64,000 nucleotides of DNA from Burkholderia sp. Ac-20365 (lineage in GTDB: Bacteria > Pseudomonadota > Gammaproteobacteria > Burkholderiales > Burkholderiaceae), in the NCBI RefSeq assembly GCF_017104715.1, contig NZ_JAAGPI010000001.1, positions 124,001 through 188,000 on the forward strand. Direction: 5' to 3'. The number at the start of each line of letters is the position of its first letter. Position 1 is the first letter of the stretch. The translations under genes and the position numbers were made by a program. Shown piece after piece: positions 17,257 through 24,304 of this stretch. Under the pieces are notes generated by a model. That model saw only the letters and a program-made list of their open reading frames with translations. It had not been told where the DNA came from and searched no databases.

Positions 17257-17871
17257 CTAGAGTTCAGTCTGTTCCGAAATCTCAAGCGCGTCATCGACTT
17301 CGATACCAAGGTATTTGATTGTGCTTTCAATCTTGCTATGGCCGAGCAGCAACTGGACGGCCCGCAGTTTCTTCGTGCGTTTGTAGATCAACGTCGCCTT
17401 CGTCCGGCGCATCGAATGTGTGCCGTAGACTGTCGGATCAAGCCCTGCTGCGCCCACCCATCGACTTATCATCCGGGCGTATTGCCGGGTAGAAAGATGC
17501 GGAGACGTCGACAGTCGACTCGGGAAGAGGTACTGCTCCGACCGTAGCGCGGCCTTGTCGAGCCACGCGCGGACTGCAGAGCGGGTCGGCTCAGTCAGTT
17601 CGAATTGCACGGGACGCTGTGTCTTTCGCTGAACGACTTGCGCCCGCGGTAAGACCTGATTGACGTGGGTGACATCGCGAACTCGCAGACTCACGAGATC
17701 GCAGCCACGGAGTTTGCAGTCGATCGCGAGGTTGAACAAGGCAAGATCGCGGACAGCATGAGCGTTCTGAAGGTGGATCCGAATGGCCCAAACGTCTTTA
17801 GGCCTGAGGGGTGGTTTCTGGCCTACCAGCTTGCCTTTGTTCCACGCTTCACGCGATTGTTCGGTCTTCAT
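17257..17871 (-). CDS. Short tyrosine recombinase/integrase
   Basis: This protein has 204 residues from ATG 17871, with GGGAG 8 bases upstream; an in-frame ATG at 17904 lacks a ribosome site. The catalytic core of a tyrosine recombinase is visible in order: Arg in CKLRGCDL, HSMRR (H-x-x-R), LLGHSKIEST with the second His, then IKYLG carrying the nucleophilic Tyr. There is no N-terminal core-binding or arm-binding domain of normal size, as in the short single-core integrases common in Burkholderiaceae islands. It cuts and rejoins DNA through a 3'-phosphotyrosine. It marks this segment as mobile, but no flanking attachment duplication could be identified. Confidence 0.85.
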   Translation of the reverse strand: MKTEQSREAWNKGKLVGQKPPLRPKDVWAIRIHLQNAHAVRDLALFNLAIDCKLRGCDLVSLRVRDVTHVNQVLPRAQVVQRKTQRPVQFELTEPTRSAVRAWLDKAALRSEQYLFPSRLSTSPHLSTRQYARMISRWVGAAGLDPTVYGTHSMRRTKATLIYKRTKKLRAVQLLLGHSKIESTIKYLGIEVDDALEISEQTEL

Positions 17872-18237
17872 GGCAGACTCCCACAGGAAGGATGGGAGTT
17901 TCATTGTGAAGCTGCTGCACTCTCGCGAATGTTCACAATCGTGGCGATTGTTGCAGTCGGCGCCTTCTCAACCATCGTGACTCGGTGGCCCATTCAGGTC
18001 GAAGTTTGACCAAATGACCGGCGGAGGCGTTTCGGCCATGGTCGGTGCTCGCCGTTCAGCCGCCATGCGGCTGTACTACGCCGCTTTGCTGACGTTCGCG
18101 ATGACATGCGGTCGAACGTCGGCTTGCCGTAACGGCGGATGAGTCTTGACGGCCATAAGCGGTCGTTCGACATCTGTATAGGAATCGTCGACAATCGCCG
18201 CAAAGACACTCTCGCCTCAGCTTAAGGACGTTGATCG
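17872..18237. other. Gap between integrase and Imm42-like gene
   Basis: These 366 bases contain no supported gene. They are rich in GGCCAT/CCGTTCAGCC-type fragments resembling broken copies of the dispersed repeats, and they carry the promoter for the following gene. No toxin-encoding frame was found here, which matters because an immunity-like gene follows. Confidence 0.4.
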
Positions 18238-18798
18238 ATGTTGTTCGGTACGAAATCTGAGTTTGCGATAGAGGCCATGATCGAGCCCGGTCTGGTACCT
18301 CCCTCCGCGGTCTATGGACGAATGCGCGTATGGTGTGAAAATACGTCGCTCGGGGATTTTTCTAATCCGCGGTGCTCTTTGTATCCGGCCTATCTCGGCT
18401 TTAAACGACTCGGAGAAGTACTTCCGAATCTATGGTTGGACGACCTGAGCGATCTGAGCGATGAGGGAATGGTAGATTGTCTGGATCGGCTCCTGTATGG
18501 CGCACGAGGCCATCATGTTCTTGAAGAGGATGATCGTACGGCCGTAGAGTGCGAACTCGATTGGGATAAGTATGGGATTTTCAACTTCTTAACGAATTGG
18601 GGCGAGCAGTTCGATCGCGAGCCCAAGTCGTTTATCGTTTGCCCACCCGGACAACACGTAAAGGTTCTCGTCCGCACATACGATGTGGACAAGGTTTTAT
18701 CGTTACGCGCATCGGTTTCAGCCACCACAGATGCTATTCGCCTGTACCTTAAATGGTTCGACGATTCGGCGGTGTCCCTTTTTGGTGCGGCGGGCTAA
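18238..18798 (+). CDS. Imm42-like immunity protein (orphan)
   Basis: This protein has 186 residues. The N-terminus (Phe-Gly-x-Lys-Ser-x-Phe-Ala-Ile-Glu, a Val-Tyr-Gly-Arg strand, then LGDF) fits the Imm42 family of predicted immunity proteins for polymorphic or contact-dependent toxins. The rest alternates acidic helices and strands and ends in a DSAVSLFG stretch. Members of this group neutralise a cognate toxin, yet no toxin gene lies beside it. The neighbours are the integrase on one side and an interrupted DUF6228-like gene on the other, so it is probably an orphan kept to protect against toxins of neighbouring cells. Family assignment is from recalled motifs. Confidence 0.5.
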   Translation: MLFGTKSEFAIEAMIEPGLVPPSAVYGRMRVWCENTSLGDFSNPRCSLYPAYLGFKRLGEVLPNLWLDDLSDLSDEGMVDCLDRLLYGARGHHVLEEDDRTAVECELDWDKYGIFNFLTNWGEQFDREPKSFIVCPPGQHVKVLVRTYDVDKVLSLRASVSATTDAIRLYLKWFDDSAVSLFGAAG

Positions 18799-18906
18799 AG
18801 CTGAAAGCAGCGAATGACCGCATTGAAGCCTGCGGAAGGACCGCTCAGGGTCGGGATATGCTTCCTGCATAATACGCACACCCGACACAACTTCTGTAGA
18901 AGGCTC

Positions 18907-19012
18907 TCATGCAGATCGGAAAATAGAACGCACGTCGTGGGCAATGCGATCAAGGCTGCCAGCCTCAAGTTTCAATGTTGCTTTGAGAGTGTCGTCGCCA
19001 GAATTTGCGCTC
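18907..19012 (-). pseudogene. DUF6228-like gene, 3' part split off by IS66
   Basis: This is the downstream fragment of the gene whose 5' part is at 21557-21846. Reading the minus strand from the target duplication (V-E-M) it continues as SANSGDDTLKATLKLEAG and ends SIFRSA-stop at 18907. The phase is exactly the one needed to continue the 5' part once one copy of the 8-base duplication and the IS are removed. The rejoined protein would be 131 residues. LEAGxLDRIA is the recognisable C-terminal signature. Confidence 0.72.
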
Positions 19013-19020
19013 ATCTCTAC
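19013..19020. repeat. IS66 target-site duplication, left copy
   Basis: ATCTCTAC immediately precedes the left terminal GTAAGCG of the IS. The identical octamer follows the right end at 21557-21564. Eight bases is the known duplication length for IS66-family insertions. Confidence 0.9.
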
Positions 19021-19043
19021 GTAAGCGCGCAGAAATGGACGTC
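19021..19043 (+). repeat. IS66 left terminal inverted repeat
   Basis: It begins GTAAGCGCGCA, identical to the outermost 11 bases of the right end, and shares 17 of 23 positions overall. Confidence 0.85.
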
Positions 19044-19073
19044 TGGAACTCTTTGATCTGAGCGTGCAGGCTA

Positions 19074-19100
19074 TGTCCACTGTTTTCGAATCAGTGGACA
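19074..19100 (+). promoter_or_regulatory. Inverted repeat ahead of tnpA
   Basis: Perfect 9-base arms TGTCCACTG and CAGTGGACA flank a 9-base loop and end six bases before the tnpA start codon. The second arm would lie where the ribosome binds, so a hairpin in the mRNA could limit transposase-gene translation. As DNA it could equally be an operator. Confidence 0.45.
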
Positions 19101-19106
19101 CCTTTC

Positions 19107-19586
19107 ATGACAGAAGAACACTCAGAAACGACTGGGCTGAAGGTCGTCAACGTCGGTCGGGACGGCAAGCGCAGATATGACCGGCAAACCAAACAGAAGT
19201 TGGTGGAAGCGTGTCTTGAGCCGAGTGCTTCGGTCGCCGGGCTCGCACTCAAGCACGGGGTCAACGCCAACTTGCTGCGCAAGTGGATCAAGCTGCATCA
19301 GCAGCGAGTGGCTGGCACATCCTTACAGCCGGCGCCGATCGGCACAGCTTTCGTTCCGGTAGTCGAAGTCGATAGTCACGAAACCGTGGTTGCACCCGAA
19401 TCCGCGAAGGCACATCGGCGCACCCCCGCAGCAAGGGCGTCGTCGCCCGCGATGACTTCGGCGCGGTTGATGGTGCAGATGCCCAACGGCGTCACACTCC
19501 GGTTTGAATGCAGCGGCAATGACGCGCCGTTGCTATCGGCCATGATCGAGACGCTGGGACGGTGCGATGTTCCGCCTGGACGATGA
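19107..19586 (+). CDS. tnpA: IS66 accessory protein TnpA
   Basis: This 159-residue protein has an N-terminal helix-turn-helix of the IS3/IS911 OrfA type (RYDRQTKQKLVEACL, then GVNANLLRKWIKLHQ), typical of IS66 TnpA. TnpA is thought to bind the element's ends or regulate it and is required for transposition of IS66-type elements. The C-terminal half (VQMPNGVTLRFECSG) is the conserved tail seen in this family. The gene overlaps tnpB by 20 bases in another frame, a common coupling arrangement. A perfect inverted repeat lies directly upstream of the start. Confidence 0.88.
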   Translation: MTEEHSETTGLKVVNVGRDGKRRYDRQTKQKLVEACLEPSASVAGLALKHGVNANLLRKWIKLHQQRVAGTSLQPAPIGTAFVPVVEVDSHETVVAPESAKAHRRTPAARASSPAMTSARLMVQMPNGVTLRFECSGNDAPLLSAMIETLGRCDVPPGR

Positions 19587-19917
19587 ACTGAAGGTCTATG
19601 TGCATCGTGACGCCGTTGACTTCCGCAAGAGCATCAACGGTCTCGCCGCCATCGTCGAGCAGTCAATGAAGCTCGATCCATTCGCGCGTGCGGTTTATGT
19701 GTTCAGCAATCAGCGGCGCGACCGCATCAAGATGCTACTGTGGGACGGTAACGGCTTCTGGCTTCTCATGAAGCGGCTCGAGCAGGACCGCTTCGTATGG
19801 CCGCGCAAGGAGGCGGTGCTCATGCTGCGAACAGAGCAACTTCACTGGCTACTGGAGGGCATCGACATCGAAGCGATGCGCGCGCATCCGAGGCGCTATT
19901 ATCAGCGCGTGACCTGA
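19567..19917 (+). CDS. tnpB: IS66 accessory protein TnpB (Orf2)
   Basis: This 116-residue protein matches the conserved IS66 Orf2 family: VHRDAVDFRKSINGLAAIVE, the central YVFSNQRRDRIKMLLWDGNGF and the RRYYQ end are its hallmarks. Function is not fully known, but it is required for IS66 transposition. The start lies within the end of tnpA (20-base overlap), and the next gene begins 33 bases downstream, so translation of the three is probably coupled. No frameshift or stop interrupts it. Confidence 0.92.
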   Translation: MFRLDDELKVYVHRDAVDFRKSINGLAAIVEQSMKLDPFARAVYVFSNQRRDRIKMLLWDGNGFWLLMKRLEQDRFVWPRKEAVLMLRTEQLHWLLEGIDIEAMRAHPRRYYQRVT

Positions 19918-19950
19918 AACGCGAACCAGCATCGCTGGTCTAATTCAGTG

Positions 19951-21507
19951 ATGCCGCCACCATCCTCATCCTCTACCGACGAACTGCAGGCGCTGCGCGC
20001 AGAACTCGCTGCCATGAAGAGCGAGTTGCGTGTGGTGACAGTCGAACGCGATTTGCTGCGAGAGAAGCTTAAGGCCTATCAGCGGCAACTGTTTGCCTCC
20101 AGGAGCGAAGTGCGCGGTGCTGAGCAACGGGACCTCTTCCTGAATGAAGCAGAAGCGCTCGCAACAGGATGCGAACCAGCGCAAGAGACCGGAACGGAAC
20201 ATAGCGTCGAAGTCGGCGCGCATGAACGCAAGAAGCGTGGGCGTAAACCGTTGGACCCAATGCTGCCTCGCGAGGTCGTGCGCCATGAGTTGCCCGAATC
20301 AGAACGCGTCTGCTCACACGACGGCCACGCACTGGTCGAGATCGGCGCCGAGATCAGCGAGCAACTCGATATCGTGCCGCAGCAGGTCCGCGTCATTCAG
20401 CACCAGCGGATCAAATACGCATGCCCTTGCTGCGACCTTGGCATCAAGGTGACGCCGGCACCTTCGCGCATCATCCCGAAGGGCTTACTCACTGAATCAG
20501 CGCTTGCATGGGTGGTTGTGAGTAAGTTCGCTGACGCGCTGCCGCTGTACCGGATTGCCGCGTTGCTGCACCGTTTCGGTGGCGATCTCTCGCGCGGCAC
20601 GCTGGCAGCAAGCGTAGTGCGCGTCGGCATGGCAGTGCAGCCGCTGATTAACCTGATGCGCGACCACCTCCTCGAGGCCGACATCGTCTACGGCGATGAA
20701 ACGACGGTGCAGGTACTAAAAGAACCAGGCCGTGCTGCACAACGCAAGAGCTACATGTGGGCGCAGATGAACGGTACGGGACCACCAGTGCGAATGTTCA
20801 GCTACAGTCCCACGCGCAGCGCGGCGCAGGCCGCCGTGCTCTATGCTGGCATCAAACCCGGCGCGGTATTGATGAGCGACGGCTACGAGCCGTACAACGA
20901 AATCGCCCGAACAAACCAGCTGGTACACATCGGATGTTGGGCGCACGCGCGACGTTATATGATTGAGGCCGAAGAGGACCTTCCGAAGGTACAGCGCGGC
21001 GGCAATCATCCGGTGAGCGAATTCATTCGCCTGATCGGCCAGCTGTTTGCCGTTGAGGCACGATCTGAAGACATGACGCCGGAGCAGCGCCAGCAACTCA
21101 GACAGGCCAAAAGTCAGCCAGTTCTTGATCAGATCGAGGCACTGTTATCGCGTCATCTGAACACGGTGCTGCCGCAAAGCGGGTTCGGCAAAGCGCTTCA
21201 ATATCTGCGAGGCCAGTGGCCCAAGCTCGTTCGCTACGTCGGCAACGGAGCGTGGCCCATCTCGAACAACCCGTGTGAGAACGCGATCAGACCGTTCACG
21301 GTTGGACGCCGGAACTGGCTCTTCAGTGACACCGTCGCCGGCGCAAACGCCGCCGCCAACCTGTATTCGCTCGTGCAAACATGCAAAGCCAACAGCATTG
21401 AGCCGTACCAATACCTCATCGCGTTGTTCAAAGGTCTGCCGCACGCACACACCGCCGACGACTACGAGGCTTTGCTGCCCTGGCGACTGAATCCAAGCGT
21501 GGCCTGA
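19951..21507 (+). CDS. tnpC: IS66 family transposase TnpC
   Basis: This protein has 518 residues from ATG 19951; an in-frame GTG at 19948 directly before it could also serve. An N-terminal leucine-zipper-like coiled coil (about 8-50) is followed by a zinc-binding CPCCDLG motif and a DDE catalytic core. In the core, VYGDETTVQVL, LMSDGYEPYN with GCWAHARRY, and NNPCENAIRPFTVGRRNWLF supply the conserved Asp, Asp and Glu. It is full length for IS66 and carries the conserved C-terminal tail PYQYLIALF. It carries out strand transfer of the element. Confidence 0.94.
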   Translation: MPPPSSSSTDELQALRAELAAMKSELRVVTVERDLLREKLKAYQRQLFASRSEVRGAEQRDLFLNEAEALATGCEPAQETGTEHSVEVGAHERKKRGRKPLDPMLPREVVRHELPESERVCSHDGHALVEIGAEISEQLDIVPQQVRVIQHQRIKYACPCCDLGIKVTPAPSRIIPKGLLTESALAWVVVSKFADALPLYRIAALLHRFGGDLSRGTLAASVVRVGMAVQPLINLMRDHLLEADIVYGDETTVQVLKEPGRAAQRKSYMWAQMNGTGPPVRMFSYSPTRSAAQAAVLYAGIKPGAVLMSDGYEPYNEIARTNQLVHIGCWAHARRYMIEAEEDLPKVQRGGNHPVSEFIRLIGQLFAVEARSEDMTPEQRQQLRQAKSQPVLDQIEALLSRHLNTVLPQSGFGKALQYLRGQWPKLVRYVGNGAWPISNNPCENAIRPFTVGRRNWLFSDTVAGANAAANLYSLVQTCKANSIEPYQYLIALFKGLPHAHTADDYEALLPWRLNPSVA

Positions 21508-21533
21508 CGCATGTCGCATGGCAATGCGCAAGG

Positions 21534-21556
21534 GACGCCGTCTAATGCGCGCTTAC
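21534..21556 (-). repeat. IS66 right terminal inverted repeat
   Basis: Read on the minus strand it starts GTAAGCGCGCATTAGACG, pairing with the left end at 19021. It lies 27 bases after the tnpC stop and abuts the right ATCTCTAC duplication. Confidence 0.85.
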
Positions 21557-21564
21557 ATCTCTAC
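21557..21564. repeat. IS66 target-site duplication, right copy
   Basis: ATCTCTAC is identical to 19013-19020. On the minus strand these bases encode the Val-Glu-Met junction of the interrupted gene. Confidence 0.9.
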
Positions 21565-21846
21565 AACTAACGTCACATTCCCTAGAGAAGTGATTGTTGC
21601 TCCAAATGACAGGTCACCGTCGATCGCATGCCAATCCTTCGAGCCGCTCCAGCCAGTCCACGACGTTGCCATGTCATCAAACAGCGTTGTCGGCGGACCG
21701 ATAACGTAAGTGGACGCAAGAACTTCGCCTGAAAACGGGGCCGCCGAAATCTTGGCCAGAAACAGAACCTCGTCGGCGTTCCGGCTATGCGGTGACAACG
21801 TCAGCACTGTCTGGGAGTCGCAAGATTTAATTTCGATGACGTTCAT
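21557..21846 (-). pseudogene. DUF6228-like gene, 5' part interrupted by IS66
   Basis: Starting at ATG 21846, 96 codons and two bases of the next codon run to the IS boundary. The segment SWTGWSGSKDW, then GDLSFGAT, then LGNVTLVVEM is the recognisable W-x-G-W and L-G-H/N-V-x-L pattern of DUF6228 proteins. The C-terminal 35 codons are at 18907-19012. The break is caused only by the IS; both halves are otherwise open. DUF6228 has no established function, and a role in immunity to toxins is only a guess from its position beside an Imm42-like gene. Confidence 0.7.
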
Positions 21847-21960
21847 TTACATCGCCCCGTCGATAAGTGGCGTTACCCTAGCATGAACGGCTGTTTCCGG
21901 AGAATCTCAAGGTCCGCTCAGGGTCGAGAGTTCGCGTTCGCTGAACGCCTCCTGAGTTTT

Positions 21961-22043
21961 TCGCGGTCGTGCACGTCCGAACGACAAGAAAGCAACCTGA
22001 AGCGGCCTTACAAACGGTGAGCCTGAATGTCAGCTAAGGCCGA
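21961..22043. repeat. Dispersed 83-base repeat, copy B
   Basis: It begins TCGCGGTCGTGCACGTCCGA and ends CAGCTAAGGCCGA. By eye it differs from the copy at 22168-22250 at about eight of 83 positions with no indels. The preceding CCGCTCAGGGTCG also occurs on the other side of the IS at about 18831, so the repeat family flanks the interrupted gene. Confidence 0.7.
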
Positions 22044-22167
22044 AGACAAGTCCATAGACGAAGGCTCGGTATGGCCGTTCCACTCGGATACCCGCCGTTG
22101 GAATCGCGACCATCCGACCGTCAGCAACGGGTCGAGACTACGCGTCCGCTGACGCTAATTGAGTCAT

Positions 22168-22250
22168 TCGCGGTCATGCACGTCCGAACGACAAGAAAGT
22201 GACCTGGAGCGGCCTTACGAGCGGTGAGCTTGAATGTCAGCTGAGGCCGA
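22168..22250. repeat. Dispersed 83-base repeat, copy C
   Basis: Same orientation and length as copy B. The shared core TGCACGTCCGAACGACAAGA, then GCGGCCTTAC, then GAATGTCAGCT-AGGCCGA is nearly identical. The differences are almost all A/G or C/T exchanges. Confidence 0.7.
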
Positions 22251-22819
22251 TCAGCGAACATAGCTTGCGACGGCGGAAAGGGCGGCGGAACGAGTCGAGA
22301 TACGACCGCTGGACATAAAATCCGTTGCGGGCACACATGCCTCGACCTTGCGGCCAACGCCTTCGTGGGTTGCCGCGAAAGTACCGGCGAAAGTGTGACA
22401 CAGGGGTGAGCCTTTTCGTGGACGCTTGGGACGTCGATACGTTAAAAGGGGGACGTTGTGTTTTGCGAAACCTTTCTTGTGCTCCTGCGAACAGCTTTTT
22501 TTCGCTTCCGATTGACTCGCTCGGCCGTATTCTCGATTGCTCTTTGTGGCAGCCGCATGCGTGCGTTAAGGTCGCTACTGAAGGGGCGATAGGTCCCAAA
22601 CTTGTGGTGCGTGTTGAGGCCGACCGCTCGAATCAAGTGGTCAGCCATTTTTGCTTCCTGCGAGCAGACGCTGGCCAAGGATCAGTACTAGGTAGTGTGT
22701 CAACAGTGTTCGACGCGCCACGTTCGCGATTTTGAGTGAGTGACAAGTCGTGGTACAACAAGATTTCGTGTCAGGCATCGTGTCGTTGACGCGTAACATC
22801 AAACTAGGACAATCAGGAA

Positions 22820-23023
22820 ATGGCAACAGGCATCGTGAAGTGGTTCAATGACGCAAAAGGATTTGGCTTTATTACGCCGGACGGCGGTGGGGAAGACCTG
22901 TTCGCACACTTCTCGGAAATCCAGTCGAGCGGTTTCAAGTCGCTTCAGGAGAATCAGAAGGTGTCGTTCGAAGTGAAGCAAGGCCCGAAGGGCAAGCAGG
23001 CAGCGAACATCCAGCCACAATAA
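22820..23023 (+). CDS. cspA: Cold-shock protein (CspA family)
   Basis: This 67-residue protein is a complete CSD OB-fold. The nucleic-acid-binding motifs RNP1 (KGFGFITP) and RNP2 (DLFAHFSEI) are intact, and it starts [12 protein letters not shown] like other CspA proteins. These proteins bind single-stranded RNA/DNA and act as RNA chaperones. AGGA lies about 10 bases upstream, and a clear intrinsic terminator follows. It is monocistronic with a repeat-laden upstream stretch. Paralogs are usual in this group, so the exact cspA/cspD numbering cannot be given. Confidence 0.96.
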   Translation: MATGIVKWFNDAKGFGFITPDGGGEDLFAHFSEIQSSGFKSLQENQKVSFEVKQGPKGKQAANIQPQ

Positions 23024-23047
23024 GGTTTTCAGGCGGTGCGGAGGAAC

Positions 23048-23074
23048 AAATGGCCTGTTTGAGGCCATTTTTTT
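23048..23074 (+). terminator. Intrinsic terminator of cspA
   Basis: Arms AAATGGCC and GGCCATTT flank a 7-base loop TGTTTGA, with a seven-T run overlapping the second arm. It lies 25 bases after the cspA stop. Confidence 0.9.
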
Positions 23075-23252
23075 AAGCGGCCGATAGTGGGTAACATAAA
23101 TGTCGTCGCAACGACGATGCGGCTTGAATCGCCGTGGCATGAGTCCCCCCGCGCGCCGAGACGAGAGTCGACCGTCAATTGTACTAGTGCGTCGCGGTTT
23201 GAGGCCCGGCTAGCATCGAAACGGTCTCTTCTAAGACTTGCGCAAATCGGAT

Positions 23253-23714
23253 CTATCGGGTGTTATACGCGATACGCCATGCTTCGAGTTTGGTGTTGAT
23301 TGTGTCTAGAGAACTGTGCGACGGCATTAGCTCATTCAGAATATCCACAAGTGAGTGGATGCACTGTGAGATCGCAGGCATCAGTGTGATCGGTTTATGG
23401 AGATATGCCGTCGCCGGCTTCTTGAAGCTCGCGCCCGCGTTCACCAGCGACGACTGTAAGCGCGTGTGGTCCGTAATCAGTACGTCGGGTGAGGTATGCT
23501 GTGCTGCGAGACTTGATAACGCTTGAAATTCCCAGCCGGCGGTAGGCGGGAACAGGCGAATGCACAGGCAATGCGATCGGGGTATTTCAACCACGAATAG
23601 CAATTCTGCGTCGGGCGTTCCCGCAAACTTGCCGGGAAACGTGGTGACAAACCATGCCCGACTGTCGTTCCGGAGCAATGACGAGTCCCATTGCGGCGAC
23701 GCGCCTCGAATCAT
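23253..23714 (-). CDS. Hypothetical protein with weak receiver-like C-terminal half
   Basis: This protein has 153 residues. The ATG at 23714 has an excellent GGGAGG ribosome site 5 bases upstream, which supports a real gene. No confident family was found. The stretch from about residue 36 reads like a worn receiver domain: a hydrophobic LLFVVEI strand, PDVLITDH with an Asp at the beta3 position, and TAYLHKPITLMPAI resembling the beta5 Lys-Pro and alpha5. The loops between are too short for a normal receiver. The C-terminal LEAWRIAYNTR recalls the end of IS3-type transposases, but nothing upstream supports that. It is probably an acquired orphan of unknown role. Confidence 0.4.
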   Translation of the reverse strand: MIRGASPQWDSSLLRNDSRAWFVTTFPGKFAGTPDAELLFVVEIPRSHCLCIRLFPPTAGWEFQALSSLAAQHTSPDVLITDHTRLQSSLVNAGASFKKPATAYLHKPITLMPAISQCIHSLVDILNELMPSHSSLDTINTKLEAWRIAYNTR

Positions 23715-24049
23715 AACGGCCTCCCAAACTCAAGAGTTCCTCAACGCCGATCTTCGCATCCGTCTGTCACGAGGTGTGGTGCTGCGGGTGCTCGGCGGGG
23801 ATTGAAAAGACCGCCGCTTGCGGAAAGGCTGCAGCGTCCAAGATCCGGGTTGACCTTACATGCGTGAACCATCTGTTCGTCTGATTTAATACTAGGAAAG
23901 ATTTGCAATTCCATCGAGCTAGTTTGGCTTTTAGTTTCATGCTTAACGTCCCGATTAATTGAGGTAAAAAATTAAGGAAATTTCTTAATTATAAATATAG
24001 TTTGTAGAACGTCGCGCAGCGTTCCGTGAAACTCTCGGATTTGGGCGCA
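23715..24049. other. AT-rich regulatory gap before the Xre gene
   Basis: These 335 bases carry no gene. The left part contains the start region of the minus-strand gene. The right part (23930-24005) is strikingly AT-rich and holds the palindrome described separately, so it is probably the promoter of the Xre regulator. Confidence 0.45.
23970..23990. promoter_or_regulatory. AT-rich palindrome, candidate Xre operator
   Basis: Arms AATTAAG (23970-23976) and CTTAATT (23984-23990) flank a 7-base centre, 59 bases before the Xre-type gene start and inside an AT-rich promoter-like stretch. Xre regulators commonly repress their own promoters by binding such palindromes; the assignment is by position only. 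Confidence 0.4.
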
Positions 24050-24304
24050 ATGTTCATGGCGAGTCTCCCGGTTGGTGACGTCATTCGGCTTAGGCGAGAG
24101 CAGAAGGGGCTCAGTCAGGTCGCGCTCGCCGATGCATCGGGTCTGTCGAGCCAATACATTTCGCTGGTAGAACTAGGGCGGAATCCGTCTCTCGACACTC
24201 TCTCATCGATTGCAGCGTCATTGGGATGCAAAGTATCTGACCTCGTCCTCGACGCAGAAGCACGTTTGATCCGACAGGAGCATTCCAATGCACGGGATGA
24301 CTGA
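24050..24304 (+). CDS. Xre-family helix-turn-helix regulator
   Basis: This protein has 84 residues from ATG 24050; an in-frame GTG at 24026 and an ATG at 24056 are alternatives. The body is almost entirely one HTH_3 domain: VIRLRREQKGLSQVALAD, GLSSQYISLVELGRNPSL and LSSIAASLGCKVSDLV give the five-helix lambda-repressor fold. It resembles the small Xre regulators that control restriction-modification or toxin-antitoxin genes, yet nothing like that is adjacent. It lies alone between two gene-poor stretches, so it is probably a leftover regulator of the island. An AT-rich palindrome upstream is a likely autoregulatory site. Confidence 0.8.
   Translation: MFMASLPVGDVIRLRREQKGLSQVALADASGLSSQYISLVELGRNPSLDTLSSIAASLGCKVSDLVLDAEARLIRQEHSNARDD

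Larger units (their letters stand above)
19021..21556 (+). mobile_element. Complete IS66-family insertion sequence (2536 bp)
   Basis: The element has the full IS66 set tnpA-tnpB-tnpC on one strand. Its terminal inverted repeats begin GTAAGCGCGCA at 19021 and end in the complement at 21556; the outer 23 bases match at 17 positions. It is bordered by a perfect 8-bp duplication ATCTCTAC. All three frames are open, so it may still be active. It inserted into a minus-strand DUF6228-like gene. The perfect duplication and intact frames suggest a fairly recent insertion. Confidence 0.93.
21847..22819. other. Repeat-bearing intergenic stretch upstream of cspA
   Basis: No supported gene was found in these 973 bases. 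They contain two well-conserved copies of an 83-base dispersed repeat. Beyond the repeats, frames up to 136 codons occur on both strands at 22237-22735, but they overlap each other, lack ribosome sites and resemble nothing known. The last 150 bases should hold the cspA promoter and its usual long cold-shock leader. Confidence 0.45.

Noticed and set aside
22237..22735. Overlapping frames of 78-136 codons before cspA
   Set aside because: They are Arg/Ser-rich, mutually overlapping, without ribosome sites or recognisable motifs; the region carries repeats instead.
23253..23300. C-terminal LEAWRIAYNTR resembling IS3-type transposase ends
   Set aside because: None of the DDE core motifs lie upstream in the same frame, and the protein ends before the usual RPHSSL tail.
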